From the NCBI RefSeq assembly GCF_004335005.1, contig NZ_RQRT01000025.1, forward strand, positions 1-51,806: DNA of 51,806 bases, read 5' to 3'. Numbering within the stretch: position 1 is the first letter of the stretch; the number at the start of each line of letters is the position of its first letter. The position numbers and the translations under genes were made by a program. Below are positions 38,458-45,238 of this stretch, in pieces. The DNA comes from Paracoccus nototheniae. GTDB lineage: Bacteria > Pseudomonadota > Alphaproteobacteria > Rhodobacterales > Rhodobacteraceae. The notes below the pieces were generated by a model. The model was given only the letters and a program-made list of their open reading frames with translations, had not been told where the DNA came from and did not search any database.

Positions 38458-39006
38458 TCAGGCGGGTTCGGACACGCGTGCGGTCTGCAGCCAGCCCATC
38501 ACCGCCTCGGGTGCCGAGGCGCCATAGGGGTCGTCGGCGCAATCGTCGCAGCGGCCCGGCTCTTCGAACCACGCTTCGACCACGCCGTCATGGATGACGG
38601 CGGCATAGCGCCAGCTGCGCGCGCCAAAGCCCAGATTGTCCTTGCGCACCAGCATGCCGACCTTGTCGGTGAATTCGCCCGAACCGTCGGGGATCACGGT
38701 GACGTTCTGCAGGGCCTGCGCCTTGGCCCATTGGTTCATGACAAAGCCGTCATTGACCGACAGGCAATAGATGGCATCGATGCCCAGTTTCTGCATGTCG
38801 CCGAACGCGGCCTCGTATCCCGGCAGCTGATAGGTGGAGCAGGTCGGCGTAAACGCCCCGGGCAACGAGAACAGGACGACCCGCTTGCCCGCGAAATAAT
38901 CGGCGGTGGTCACGTCCTGCCAGCGATAGGGATTCGCGCCACCGATGGCGTCGTCGCGGACGCGGGTGCGAAAGGTCACGTCGGGCAATCTGGTTCCGGG
39001 TGTCAT
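38458..39006 (-). CDS. Peroxiredoxin, Prx5-like
   Basis: Thiol peroxidase of 182 residues reducing peroxides. The peroxidatic cysteine is C56 ([18 protein letters not shown]) in the Prx5 signature. Extra cysteines are C81 (IYCLSVND) and a C-terminal pair C153/C156 ([10 protein letters not shown]), which may be resolving residues or a metal site. The start at 39006 places the fold correctly; the frame upstream is non-homologous. It converges with oxyR and is divergent from lipA. Confidence 0.93.
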   Translation of the reverse strand: MTPGTRLPDVTFRTRVRDDAIGGANPYRWQDVTTADYFAGKRVVLFSLPGAFTPTCSTYQLPGYEAAFGDMQKLGIDAIYCLSVNDGFVMNQWAKAQALQNVTVIPDGSGEFTDKVGMLVRKDNLGFGARSWRYAAVIHDGVVEAWFEEPGRCDDCADDPYGASAPEAVMGWLQTARVSEPA

Positions 39007-39221
39007 CAAAGCTCCTGTCGGTCGGGCATCGCCATGCGCGATGCGGGCTGGTCCTCCCTTCCGCAAAGGTAACGCCGCACTGCGGCAAGGGCAATGCCGC
39101 AGCCGCATCCGGGGCCGCCAAATGGCCCCGCACATGGCAGCCATGTGCGGGGCGCTGCGGGGATGCGTTGCCAAGCCTGCGAAAAGCCCCTATTTCTGTG
39201 GCAACCGCGACCGAAAGGACC

Positions 39222-40178
39222 ATGACCTTGCGCGACCTCACGATCCCGGACCAGCGCCACCCCGAAAAGGCGCATCGTCCCGACCAGACCCAGCCCAAAA
39301 AGCCGGACTGGATCCGCGTCAAGGCGCCCACCTCGGCGGGCTACAAGGCCACGCGCGATCTGCTGCGCGAACACCGCCTGTCCACCGTCTGCGAAGAGGC
39401 AGGCTGCCCCAATGTCGGCGAATGCTGGAGCCAGGGCCACGCCACCATGATGATCATGGGCGAGATCTGCACCCGCGGCTGCACCTTCTGCAACGTCGCC
39501 ACCGGCAAGCCCACGACATTGGACGCGTTCGAGCCGGGCCGCGTCGCCCATGCGGTGGCCAAGCTGGGCCTGAACCATGTGGTCATCACCAGCGTCGACC
39601 GCGACGATCTGGACGATGGCGGGGCGGATCATTTCGCCCAGACCATCCGCGCGATCCGCCACCGCTCGCCCGGATCGACGATCGAGGTTCTGACCCCCGA
39701 CTTCCTGAAATCCAAGCCCGGCGCTCTGGAAACGGTCGTCGAGGCGCGGCCCGATGTCTTCAATCACAATCTGGAAACGGTGCCGGGCCTGTATCCGACC
39801 GTGCGTCCCGGCGCGCGCTATTTCCATTCGCTGCGCATCCTGCAGCGGATCAAGGAACTGGACCCGACCATGTTCACCAAGTCGGGGATCATGGTGGGTC
39901 TGGGCGAGGATCGTCAGGGCGTGTTGCAGGTCATGGATGACATGCGCGCCGCCGATATCGATTTCATCACCATCGGCCAGTACCTGCAGCCCAGCCCCAA
40001 GCATCACCGGGTCGACCGTTTCGTCACGCCCGAGGAGTTCGCGGGCTATGAAAAGGCCGCCTATGGCAAGGGGTTCCTGATGGTCTCGGCCACGCCGCTG
40101 ACGCGGTCGTCCTATCACGCGGGCGACGATTTCGCGCGGCTGCGCGATGCGCGGCTGGAAAAGCTGGGCCGGGCCTGA
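39222..40178 (+). CDS. lipA: Lipoyl synthase
   Basis: Radical SAM enzyme inserting two sulfurs into octanoyl chains on 2-oxoacid dehydrogenases and the glycine cleavage H protein. 318 residues. Auxiliary cluster ligands are C57, C62 and C68 ([16 protein letters not shown]); the radical SAM triad is C83, C87, C90 ([14 protein letters not shown]); the conserved RSSYHAG serine motif is near the C-terminus. The start at 39222 follows AAAGGAC closely. It is monocistronic; lipB is not beside it. Confidence 0.97.
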   Translation: MTLRDLTIPDQRHPEKAHRPDQTQPKKPDWIRVKAPTSAGYKATRDLLREHRLSTVCEEAGCPNVGECWSQGHATMMIMGEICTRGCTFCNVATGKPTTLDAFEPGRVAHAVAKLGLNHVVITSVDRDDLDDGGADHFAQTIRAIRHRSPGSTIEVLTPDFLKSKPGALETVVEARPDVFNHNLETVPGLYPTVRPGARYFHSLRILQRIKELDPTMFTKSGIMVGLGEDRQGVLQVMDDMRAADIDFITIGQYLQPSPKHHRVDRFVTPEEFAGYEKAAYGKGFLMVSATPLTRSSYHAGDDFARLRDARLEKLGRA

Positions 40179-40299
40179 GGGCAGGGGGCTTGAGGAGCAC
40201 GATGCCCCTCATATCCTTCTTGCAAATCGGTGCGGCTGGAATTACGCCTCGGCCCTAAGCGATCCGCAGGGATCGTGCCGGAAGGGCGCCCAAGGCTTT

Positions 40300-40383
40300 G
40301 GGGGCGTGGCGGAATGGTAGACGCGACGGATTCAAAATCCGTTTCAGCAATGAGTGCCGGTTCGAGTCCGGCCGCCCCTACCA
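40300..40383 (+). tRNA. tRNA-Leu(CAA)
   Basis: Acceptor GGGGGCG/CGCCCCT (first pair G-U), anticodon loop TTCAAAA (anticodon CAA), a short variable arm of class II type, T arm GCCGG-TTCGAGT-CCGGC, discriminator A and encoded CCA. 84 nt. Confidence 0.95.
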
Positions 40384-40418
40384 CGCCCTTCCACAAACAC
40401 ATTCGTTAAGATTTTTTG

Positions 40419-40452
40419 GCCCCGTGGGAACAAACTCCCGGGGCATTTGTTT
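40419..40452 (+). promoter_or_regulatory. Hairpin and stress-promoter-like site ahead of the yqjD-like gene
   Basis: GCCCC-gt-GGGA / TCCC-GGGGC with a 6-base loop, followed by ATTTGTTTG, could terminate the tRNA transcript. The same bases hold GGAAC (40427-40431), 16 bases, then TGTT, close to the alphaproteobacterial EcfG general-stress promoter (GGAAC...CGTT). Either or both may be real. Confidence 0.4.
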
Positions 40453-40493
40453 GTCTGACGAAGGTGATAAGACACCGATGAAAGGACATTAAA

Positions 40494-40925
40494 ATGGCTC
40501 AGAACCCCACCGCAGACGAAATCAAGCGTGACGCCCAATCGGCCGCCAACGAGGCAAAGCGTGACGTTCAGGACGGCGCCCGCCGTGTGGCCGACGACGT
40601 TCGCGACACCGCGCGCGATCTGGCCAACAATTCGGGCGCCGTGCGTCTGAAGGACAAGGGTGCCGCGCTGGCTGACGATGCGCTGGAAACCGGCCGTCAA
40701 TATGTCGACAAGGCGCGCGAGACGTCCCACGAATATGCCGACAAGGCCCGTCACGAGGCCGAGCGCCTTTACGAAGCCGGTCAGCAGAAAGCCACCGAGG
40801 TCGCGCATTACGCCGAAGAGCGTTATGACGAAGTGTCGGAAATGGTGCGTCGCAACCCGGCTCAGGCCTTGGGCATCGCGGCTGGCATCGGCTTCCTGGT
40901 CGGCCTGCTGATCTCGCGTCGCTGA
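40494..40925 (+). CDS. ElaB/YqjD/DUF883 family membrane-anchored stress protein
   Basis: 143 residues. A long charged amphipathic helix (about 8-115) has repeating Ala/Asp/Arg/Lys heptad- or 11-residue-like units, then a single C-terminal membrane segment with the family motif GIAAGIGFLVGLLISRR. Family members sit in the inner membrane and some bind ribosomes in stationary phase. Codon use favours CGT/GGC/AAG strongly, suggesting high expression. GAAAGGA precedes the ATG. It is followed 10 bases later by a YqjE-like gene. Confidence 0.85.
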   Translation: MAQNPTADEIKRDAQSAANEAKRDVQDGARRVADDVRDTARDLANNSGAVRLKDKGAALADDALETGRQYVDKARETSHEYADKARHEAERLYEAGQQKATEVAHYAEERYDEVSEMVRRNPAQALGIAAGIGFLVGLLISRR

Positions 40926-40935
40926 GGTCGGACAT

Positions 40936-41601
40936 ATGTTCGATTTCGCCCGACGCATTCAGCTGGCTGTCGGCGATACGGCACGGCGCGCGGCTCTCAA
41001 GGCCGCCGCCGGGCTCGCCGGCCTGATCGGGGCCGGTTTTCTTTTGGCCGCCCTGTGGTCGTTTCTGGCGACCGAGCTTGACTGGGGTGCCGCCTTGGCG
41101 TCACTGACCATCGGCGGTGTGCTGGCCTTGATCGCGGCGATCCTGATCGGGATGTCATCGCGGCGCAAGCATGTGATGCCAACGACGGATGACCTCAAGC
41201 GCGAGGTCGAGGCGCGGGTGTCTTTGGCAACCGATGCTGCCGTGACCCGTGCTAGGACCGAGGCCACGCGGATGGTCGAACTGGCCGAGACCAAGGCGCA
41301 TTCGTTGATGGACAGCGCCACATCGCGCGCCACCAAACTGGTCGGCGACACCGAGAACAAGGTCTTTGGCAATGTTCGCGGTGCGGCCCGCGCCGTTGGT
41401 CTGAGCAGCGAGAACCTGCGCTTGGCCGAGCGTCGTCTGCGCGATGGCAAAGAGCAGTTGAGCCAGGCGTCCAGCAGCAATGCTGGCAGCGTGGCCAAGC
41501 TGGTCGGTGCCTTTGCAGTCGGCGTGACCTTGGCTGCAAAACTGCAGGAAGGCCGTCAGCGCGACGCGGAATATGACTATGACCGCGACGACCTGATCTG
41601 A
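40936..41601 (+). CDS. YqjE-like / phage holin (DUF1469) family membrane protein
   Basis: 221 residues with two adjacent membrane segments (about 25-50, LAGLIGAGFLLAALWSFLA; and 57-75, LTIGGVLALIAAILIGM), then a long helical cytosolic tail rich in Ala, Arg and Glu and a third weak hydrophobic stretch near 195-205. Despite the family name it is not evidence of a phage: yqjD-yqjE pairs are ordinary chromosomal genes. It is co-transcribed with the preceding DUF883 gene. The role in envelope or stress is inferred. Confidence 0.8.
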   Translation: MFDFARRIQLAVGDTARRAALKAAAGLAGLIGAGFLLAALWSFLATELDWGAALASLTIGGVLALIAAILIGMSSRRKHVMPTTDDLKREVEARVSLATDAAVTRARTEATRMVELAETKAHSLMDSATSRATKLVGDTENKVFGNVRGAARAVGLSSENLRLAERRLRDGKEQLSQASSSNAGSVAKLVGAFAVGVTLAAKLQEGRQRDAEYDYDRDDLI

Positions 41602-41623
41602 AACCACCCCGATCCACCACGAC

Positions 41624-41654
41624 AAAAGGGCGCCCCGGAAGGGCGCCCTTTTTT
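41624..41654. terminator. Bidirectional terminator between yqjE-like gene and grxD
   Basis: Stem AAAAGGGCGCCC / GGGCGCCCTTTT with a 5-base loop and six T's on the right; convergent genes on both sides. Confidence 0.8.
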
Positions 41655-41689
41655 GGTCCGTCCGGCCCCTGTGTCGGGGCAGGGGCCTG

Positions 41690-42052
41690 TCAGGCGTTGG
41701 CTTCGCGGATCTTTTCAGCGGCGGCCTGATCGAAGACGACACCCTGCTTGCTCAGCAGCTGGTCCAGCTCTCCGGACAGGGTCATCTCGGTGATGATGTC
41801 ACAGCCGCCGACAAATTCGCCCTTTACGTAAAGCTGGGGGATCGTCGGCCAGTCCGAAAAATCCTTGATGCCCTGGCGGATATCGGCATCCGACAGCACG
41901 TCGATATCCTGAAAGGGCACACCCATATAGTTCAGCACACCCGCCACGCGGCTGGAAAACCCGCATTGCGGCATCGCCTTGGTGCCTTTCATGAACAGCA
42001 CGACGTCATTGCCGTCGATCAGGGTCTGGATGCGGTTGTTCACGTCACTCAT
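41690..42052 (-). CDS. grxD: Monothiol glutaredoxin, CGFS type
   Basis: 120-residue Grx4/Grx5 family protein that holds and transfers a [2Fe-2S] cluster using glutathione and its single active cysteine, C30 in MPQCGFSSRV. GSH-binding features WPTIPQLYVKGEFVGGCDI follow. Two ATGs are adjacent; 42052 gives better spacing from AAGGAG than 42055. It sits 70 bases downstream of bolA on the same strand, and CGFS glutaredoxins form complexes with BolA proteins, so the pair likely works in iron-sulfur handling. Confidence 0.95.
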   Translation of the reverse strand: MSDVNNRIQTLIDGNDVVLFMKGTKAMPQCGFSSRVAGVLNYMGVPFQDIDVLSDADIRQGIKDFSDWPTIPQLYVKGEFVGGCDIITEMTLSGELDQLLSKQGVVFDQAAAEKIREANA

Positions 42053-42122
42053 CATGACACTCCTTCTGGTCCGAGGCCCGCATGCAGCGGGCCGTTTTGT
42101 CAGTGCGCGGGCAGGGGGCGCG

Positions 42123-42365
42123 TCACGCGGGGGCTTTGGTCGTCAGGGCAAGGGCATGCAACTCTCCGGCGGGGCCATCCATCTTTCCTTGCAGGGCGGC
42201 ATAGACGGCGCGCTGTTGCTGCACGCGGTTCATGCCGCGAAAGCTTTCATCGATGACCTCGGCCGCATAATGGTTGCCGTCGCCCGCCAGATCGGTGATC
42301 GTGATCCGGGCATTGGGGAATGAAACCCGGATGAGGGCTTCGATATCATGCGCTTCCATGGCCAT
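42123..42365 (-). CDS. BolA family protein
   Basis: 80-residue protein with the BolA fold: HDIEALIRVSFPNARITITD, GDGNHYAAEVIDESFRGMNRVQQQRAVYAAL (quoted in part) and the helix GELHALALTTKAP. The conserved His of the C-terminal ELHAL is a cluster ligand in BolA-glutaredoxin complexes. AAGGA lies 9 bases before ATG 42365; a second ATG two codons later is possible. It is upstream of grxD in the same direction. Confidence 0.92.
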   Translation of the reverse strand: MAMEAHDIEALIRVSFPNARITITDLAGDGNHYAAEVIDESFRGMNRVQQQRAVYAALQGKMDGPAGELHALALTTKAPA

Positions 42366-42430
42366 TGCGTGATCCTTGTTGTCCTGAGAGAGAGATAGGG
42401 GATGGCGTCTGGCCCCGCAAGGCCGACAGG

Positions 42431-42461
42431 AAAACGGCGGCGCCTTGCAGGGCACCGCCGT
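42431..42461 (-). terminator. Terminator of the small lipoprotein gene
   Basis: Stem ACGGCGG / CCGCCGT with additional GC pairs and a 6-base loop, followed on the minus strand by TTTTCC. Confidence 0.6.
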
Positions 42462-42484
42462 CGTCCATTTGCTGCGAAAATGGC

Positions 42485-42652
42485 TTATTGGGTCGCGCTG
42501 ACCGCACCCACGGTGCCGCCGACAACCGCACCGACGGGTCCACCGACAGCCGCGCCGCCCAGACCGCCGGTGGCCGCGCGCTCTCCGACCGTGGTGCCGC
42601 AAGCCGACAGCAGCAGAACGGCGGCGCAAAATCCGGTTTTCACATAGGTCAT
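42485..42652 (-). CDS. Small glycine-zipper lipoprotein
   Basis: 55-residue predicted lipoprotein. Signal with lipobox LLSAC (C18), then a Gly/Ala/Val-rich zipper GLGGAAVGGPVGAVVGGTVG that would insert in or pack against a membrane. It resembles short 17-kDa-surface-antigen/entericidin-like fragments, without a nameable function. The start at 42652 follows AAAGGA at 8 bases. It has its own terminator, so it is a separate unit from bolA-grxD. Confidence 0.75.
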   Translation of the reverse strand: MTYVKTGFCAAVLLLSACGTTVGERAATGGLGGAAVGGPVGAVVGGTVGAVSATQ

Positions 42653-42801
42653 GATGTCATTCCTTTGATACATTCGTGATCGTCACATAGGAAACAGACG
42701 CGGAACTGCGGCAGAGGTTCCGGATCAGACCGTACAAAGCTGTCCGGGCGTGGCCGCCGCGCCGCATTGCGGGACCGGTCGCGCAGGGATGGCATATTTA
42801 A

Positions 42802-42820
42802 ACAGAATAATCTGTATTAT
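42802..42820 (+). promoter_or_regulatory. AT-rich dyad with TATTAT box
   Basis: ACAGA-N4-TCTGT (perfect, 42802-42815) overlaps ATAAT-N4-ATTAT (42807-42820), and TATTAT (42815-42820) could be a -10 box. It is a conspicuous AT island about 100 bases upstream of the redoxin gene. Confidence 0.4.
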
Positions 42821-42920
42821 GTATCAAAATGGCTTATCCCAGATCGCAGACCCACCATTTCGCGGCTTGTTCCGGCCTGTCCGATATCCCAAGATCGACG
42901 GGATTGTACCGGAGGATGTC

Positions 42921-43475
42921 ATGGCCGTCTCGCCCCCAGTCTGCGATTTCGGAGCGTCATGGCATGATTTCTTGCTGCCCGATGGCGCCGGACGGATGCA
43001 TGGCCGCGATATGATTGCCGGGCCGAACGGCACGCTAATCATGTTCATCTGCAACCATTGTCCCTATGTCCGCGCGATCATGGACCGCATCCTGCGGGAC
43101 GCACATGATCTGATGGATCAAGGTATCGGGGTCGTCGCGATCTCGGCCAATGATGCCGATAGCTACCCAGAGGACGGCCCGGAGCACATGGCCCGGCTGG
43201 CCAAGGCAAAGGGGTTCCGCTTTCCCTATCTGCATGACGCCGATCAGACCGTGGCGCGGGCCTATGGCGCCGAATGCACGCCGGATTTCTTCGGCTACAA
43301 CGCCGACGGCCAGCTGCAATATCGCGGGCGGCTGGATGCCTCGGGGCGCACTGCCGGTCCGCCGGGCGCGCGGCGCGAGCTGTTCGAGGCGATGATGCAG
43401 ATCGCCCGGACCGGCGCGGGTCCGCGCGATCAGGTTGCCTCGATGGGATGTTCGATCAAATGGAAGGCTGCGTGA
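42921..43475 (+). CDS. Thioredoxin-fold redoxin with CNHC motif
   Basis: 184-residue AhpC/TSA-like protein of the family with the redox motif C44-N-H-C47 (MFICNHCPYV) and a conserved C-terminal MGCSIKWK (Cys177). There is no signal peptide, so it is cytosolic. Probably a thiol-disulfide or peroxide-handling protein; the partner is unknown. The start at 42921 follows GGAGG; the frame's 57 extra upstream codons are not family-like. The phosphoglycolate phosphatase gene begins 2 bases after its stop, so they share a transcript. Confidence 0.88.
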   Translation: MAVSPPVCDFGASWHDFLLPDGAGRMHGRDMIAGPNGTLIMFICNHCPYVRAIMDRILRDAHDLMDQGIGVVAISANDADSYPEDGPEHMARLAKAKGFRFPYLHDADQTVARAYGAECTPDFFGYNADGQLQYRGRLDASGRTAGPPGARRELFEAMMQIARTGAGPRDQVASMGCSIKWKAA

Positions 43476-43477
43476 TC

Positions 43478-44167
43478 ATGAACCGACCCTGCCCGATTGT
43501 CTTTGACCTTGATGGGACGCTGATCGACAGCGCGCCCGATATCCATGCCTGCGTCAACGCGGTGCTGCGCGAAAACGACATCGCGCCGCTGCCGCTGGAC
43601 AGGGTGCGCAGCTTTATCGGCGGCGGGGTCGATCTGTTATGGACCCGCGTAATCGCCGCCTGCGCGATCGAGCCTGTGCATCGGCCCGCGCTGATCGCGG
43701 CCTTCATGGCGCGCTATCACGACGCGACGGCGCTGACACGGCTGTTTCCCGGCGCGATCGAGGCGCTTGGGCGATTGGCGGATGCGGGCCATCCGCTTGG
43801 GCTGTGCACCAACAAGCCGATGGCGCCGACCCGGGTGGTGCTGGATCATTTCGGCCTCAGCCATCTGATGCCGGTGGTGATCGGCGGCGATTCCCTGCCG
43901 CAGCGCAAACCCGATCCGGCACCGCTGCGGCTGGCGCTGGCGCAGCTGGGTGCGACGGGCGATGCGCCCCGTGCGCTTTATGTCGGCGACAGCGAATTCG
44001 ACGCCCATTGCGCGGCTGCCGTGCCGGTGCCCTTCCTGATCTATTCCAAGGGCTATCGCATGACGCCCATCGACGAACTGCCCCACCAGGCGGTCTTTGA
44101 CCATTTCGACCAGTTGCCCGGGCTGGTTGCGGCCACGATCGCGGGTTCGGATGTGTCTGCCCCTTAG
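43478..44167 (+). CDS. gph: HAD hydrolase, phosphoglycolate phosphatase type
   Basis: 229 residues. HAD motif I is VFDLDGTLIDSAPDI (nucleophile D10, D12), motif II LCTNKP, motif III around QRKPDP and motif IV YVGDSEFDAHCA. The cap insertion between motifs I and II is of the Gph type. Expected to remove phosphate from 2-phosphoglycolate made by DNA repair or Rubisco. The start at 43478 has GGAAGG upstream; a GTG at 43472 is an alternative. Co-transcribed with the redoxin gene. Confidence 0.88.
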   Translation: MNRPCPIVFDLDGTLIDSAPDIHACVNAVLRENDIAPLPLDRVRSFIGGGVDLLWTRVIAACAIEPVHRPALIAAFMARYHDATALTRLFPGAIEALGRLADAGHPLGLCTNKPMAPTRVVLDHFGLSHLMPVVIGGDSLPQRKPDPAPLRLALAQLGATGDAPRALYVGDSEFDAHCAAAVPVPFLIYSKGYRMTPIDELPHQAVFDHFDQLPGLVAATIAGSDVSAP

Positions 44168-44245
44168 GCGCGGGATCGGCCCGGCTTGACAAATGTGCCG
44201 GAAACCCGGCAGGTCAGGGCTGTCCGTTCCTTGAAAGGCCCGCTT

Positions 44246-44674
44246 ATGGATCTGCGCCAGATCAGCCCGACCCTTGCCGTGTCCCCGCAGATCCTGCCCG
44301 AAGACGTGCCCGCGCTGGCCGAAGCCGGGTTCAAGGTTCTGGTCAACAACCGCCCCGATGACGAGGTCGAGGCCGGGATCGATCATGACGCCATGGCCAG
44401 GGCTGCGGCTGAGGCGGGCATGACATACCACTATCTGCCGTTTCATCCGGGCCAGATCACCCCGAAGCTGATCGCCGATTTCGGCGCGGCGCTGGTCGGT
44501 CAGGGTCCGGTCATCGCCTATTGCCGGTCCGGCAATCGCAGCACGGTTCTGTGGGCACTCAATCAGGCAGGTCGCCTGCCCGAGGATGAGATTTTGCAGA
44601 CCGCCGACAAGGCCGGCTATGATCTGTCGGGCGTCCGCCCGCTGATCGCGTCGCTGGCCAGCCGCAAGGGCTGA
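44246..44674 (+). CDS. DUF442 / TIGR01244 family phosphatase or sulfurtransferase-like protein
   Basis: 142 residues with a cysteine-phosphatase-like P-loop, C93-RSGNRS (IAYCRSGNRST). The family is the BLH N-terminal domain found alone or fused to sulfide-oxidising persulfide dioxygenases; beginnings such as MDLRQISPTLAVSPQI are typical. It may act on sulfur intermediates or phosphate esters; no sulfide gene is next to it here. GAAAGG precedes ATG 44246. Confidence 0.85.
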   Translation: MDLRQISPTLAVSPQILPEDVPALAEAGFKVLVNNRPDDEVEAGIDHDAMARAAAEAGMTYHYLPFHPGQITPKLIADFGAALVGQGPVIAYCRSGNRSTVLWALNQAGRLPEDEILQTADKAGYDLSGVRPLIASLASRKG

Positions 44675-44715
44675 CCGGATGGGCAAGGGGGCATGCCCCC
44701 CTGCCCCACAGCAGA

Positions 44716-45060
44716 TCAGACCGGCACGTCGAATGCGCGCTTGACATTCGCAGTCCAGCCCAAGGTCTTGGTATCGCCCGCGCGAATCGTCGGACGTTTC
44801 ATGACGCTTGGCTTGTCGCCCATCATCGCGACCGGATCAGCGGCGCGCTCATCCTCGGACATGCCGCGCCATGTCAGGCTGGCGCGGTTGATGATCTTGT
44901 CGCCGAAATCCTCGACCAGAGCACGGCGCTCGGCTTCGCTCAGCGGCTCCGAGGCGACATCGCGGAACTGCACCTGCCAGCCCTGATCCTGCAGCGCCGT
45001 CTGTGCCTTCTGGCAGGTCGAGCAATGGGACAGGCCGAACATCGTCAGCGTTTTGGACAT
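44716..45060 (-). CDS. ArsC/Spx-like thioredoxin-fold protein
   Basis: 114 residues. The redox motif C13-STC16 (LSHCSTCQKA) and the layout FGLSHCSTCQKAQTAL, RAS, KRPTIRAG fit the ArsC/YffB/Spx family. It lacks context for arsenate resistance, so a general reductase or unknown role is likely. The ribosome site AAAAGG directly follows the stop codon of a tiny lipoprotein gene 13 bases upstream on the same strand, so translation is probably coupled. Confidence 0.85.
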   Translation of the reverse strand: MSKTLTMFGLSHCSTCQKAQTALQDQGWQVQFRDVASEPLSEAERRALVEDFGDKIINRASLTWRGMSEDERAADPVAMMGDKPSVMKRPTIRAGDTKTLGWTANVKRAFDVPV

Positions 45061-45073
45061 GGGCGAAACCTTT

Positions 45074-45148
45074 TCAGATCAGGGGCACAATCGGCACGTT
45101 GCAGGCAGTCAGCGCAAGCGTGGCCAGCAAGGCAAGGGTCAGGCGCAT
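45074..45148 (-). CDS. Micro-lipoprotein (24 residues)
   Basis: Open frame MRLTLALLATLALTACNVP followed by IVPLI and stop. It is a complete lipoprotein signal with lipobox LTAC (C16), leaving a mature lipopeptide of only nine residues. AAAGGA lies 8 bases before the ATG. It is first in a two-gene unit with the ArsC-like gene. Either a real tiny lipopeptide, a leader peptide, or the remains of a longer lipoprotein. No name assigned. Confidence 0.55.
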   Translation of the reverse strand: MRLTLALLATLALTACNVPIVPLI

Positions 45149-45238
45149 CGGGTCATCCTTTCGACGTATGATCCCCGACACATCCCACTGCCGCCCGCCG
45201 GTCACAAGGCACAATGCGGCAGGCTGCACATTCCGGGG

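Noticed and set aside
40936..41601. Prophage remnant because of the 'phage holin' family name
   Set aside because: No other phage gene is nearby and the upstream DUF883 gene marks an ordinary yqjD-yqjE type pair.
44716..45060. Arsenate resistance gene
   Set aside because: The fold is ArsC-like, but no arsR, arsB or acr3 gene is nearby, and YffB/Spx relatives have the same motif.
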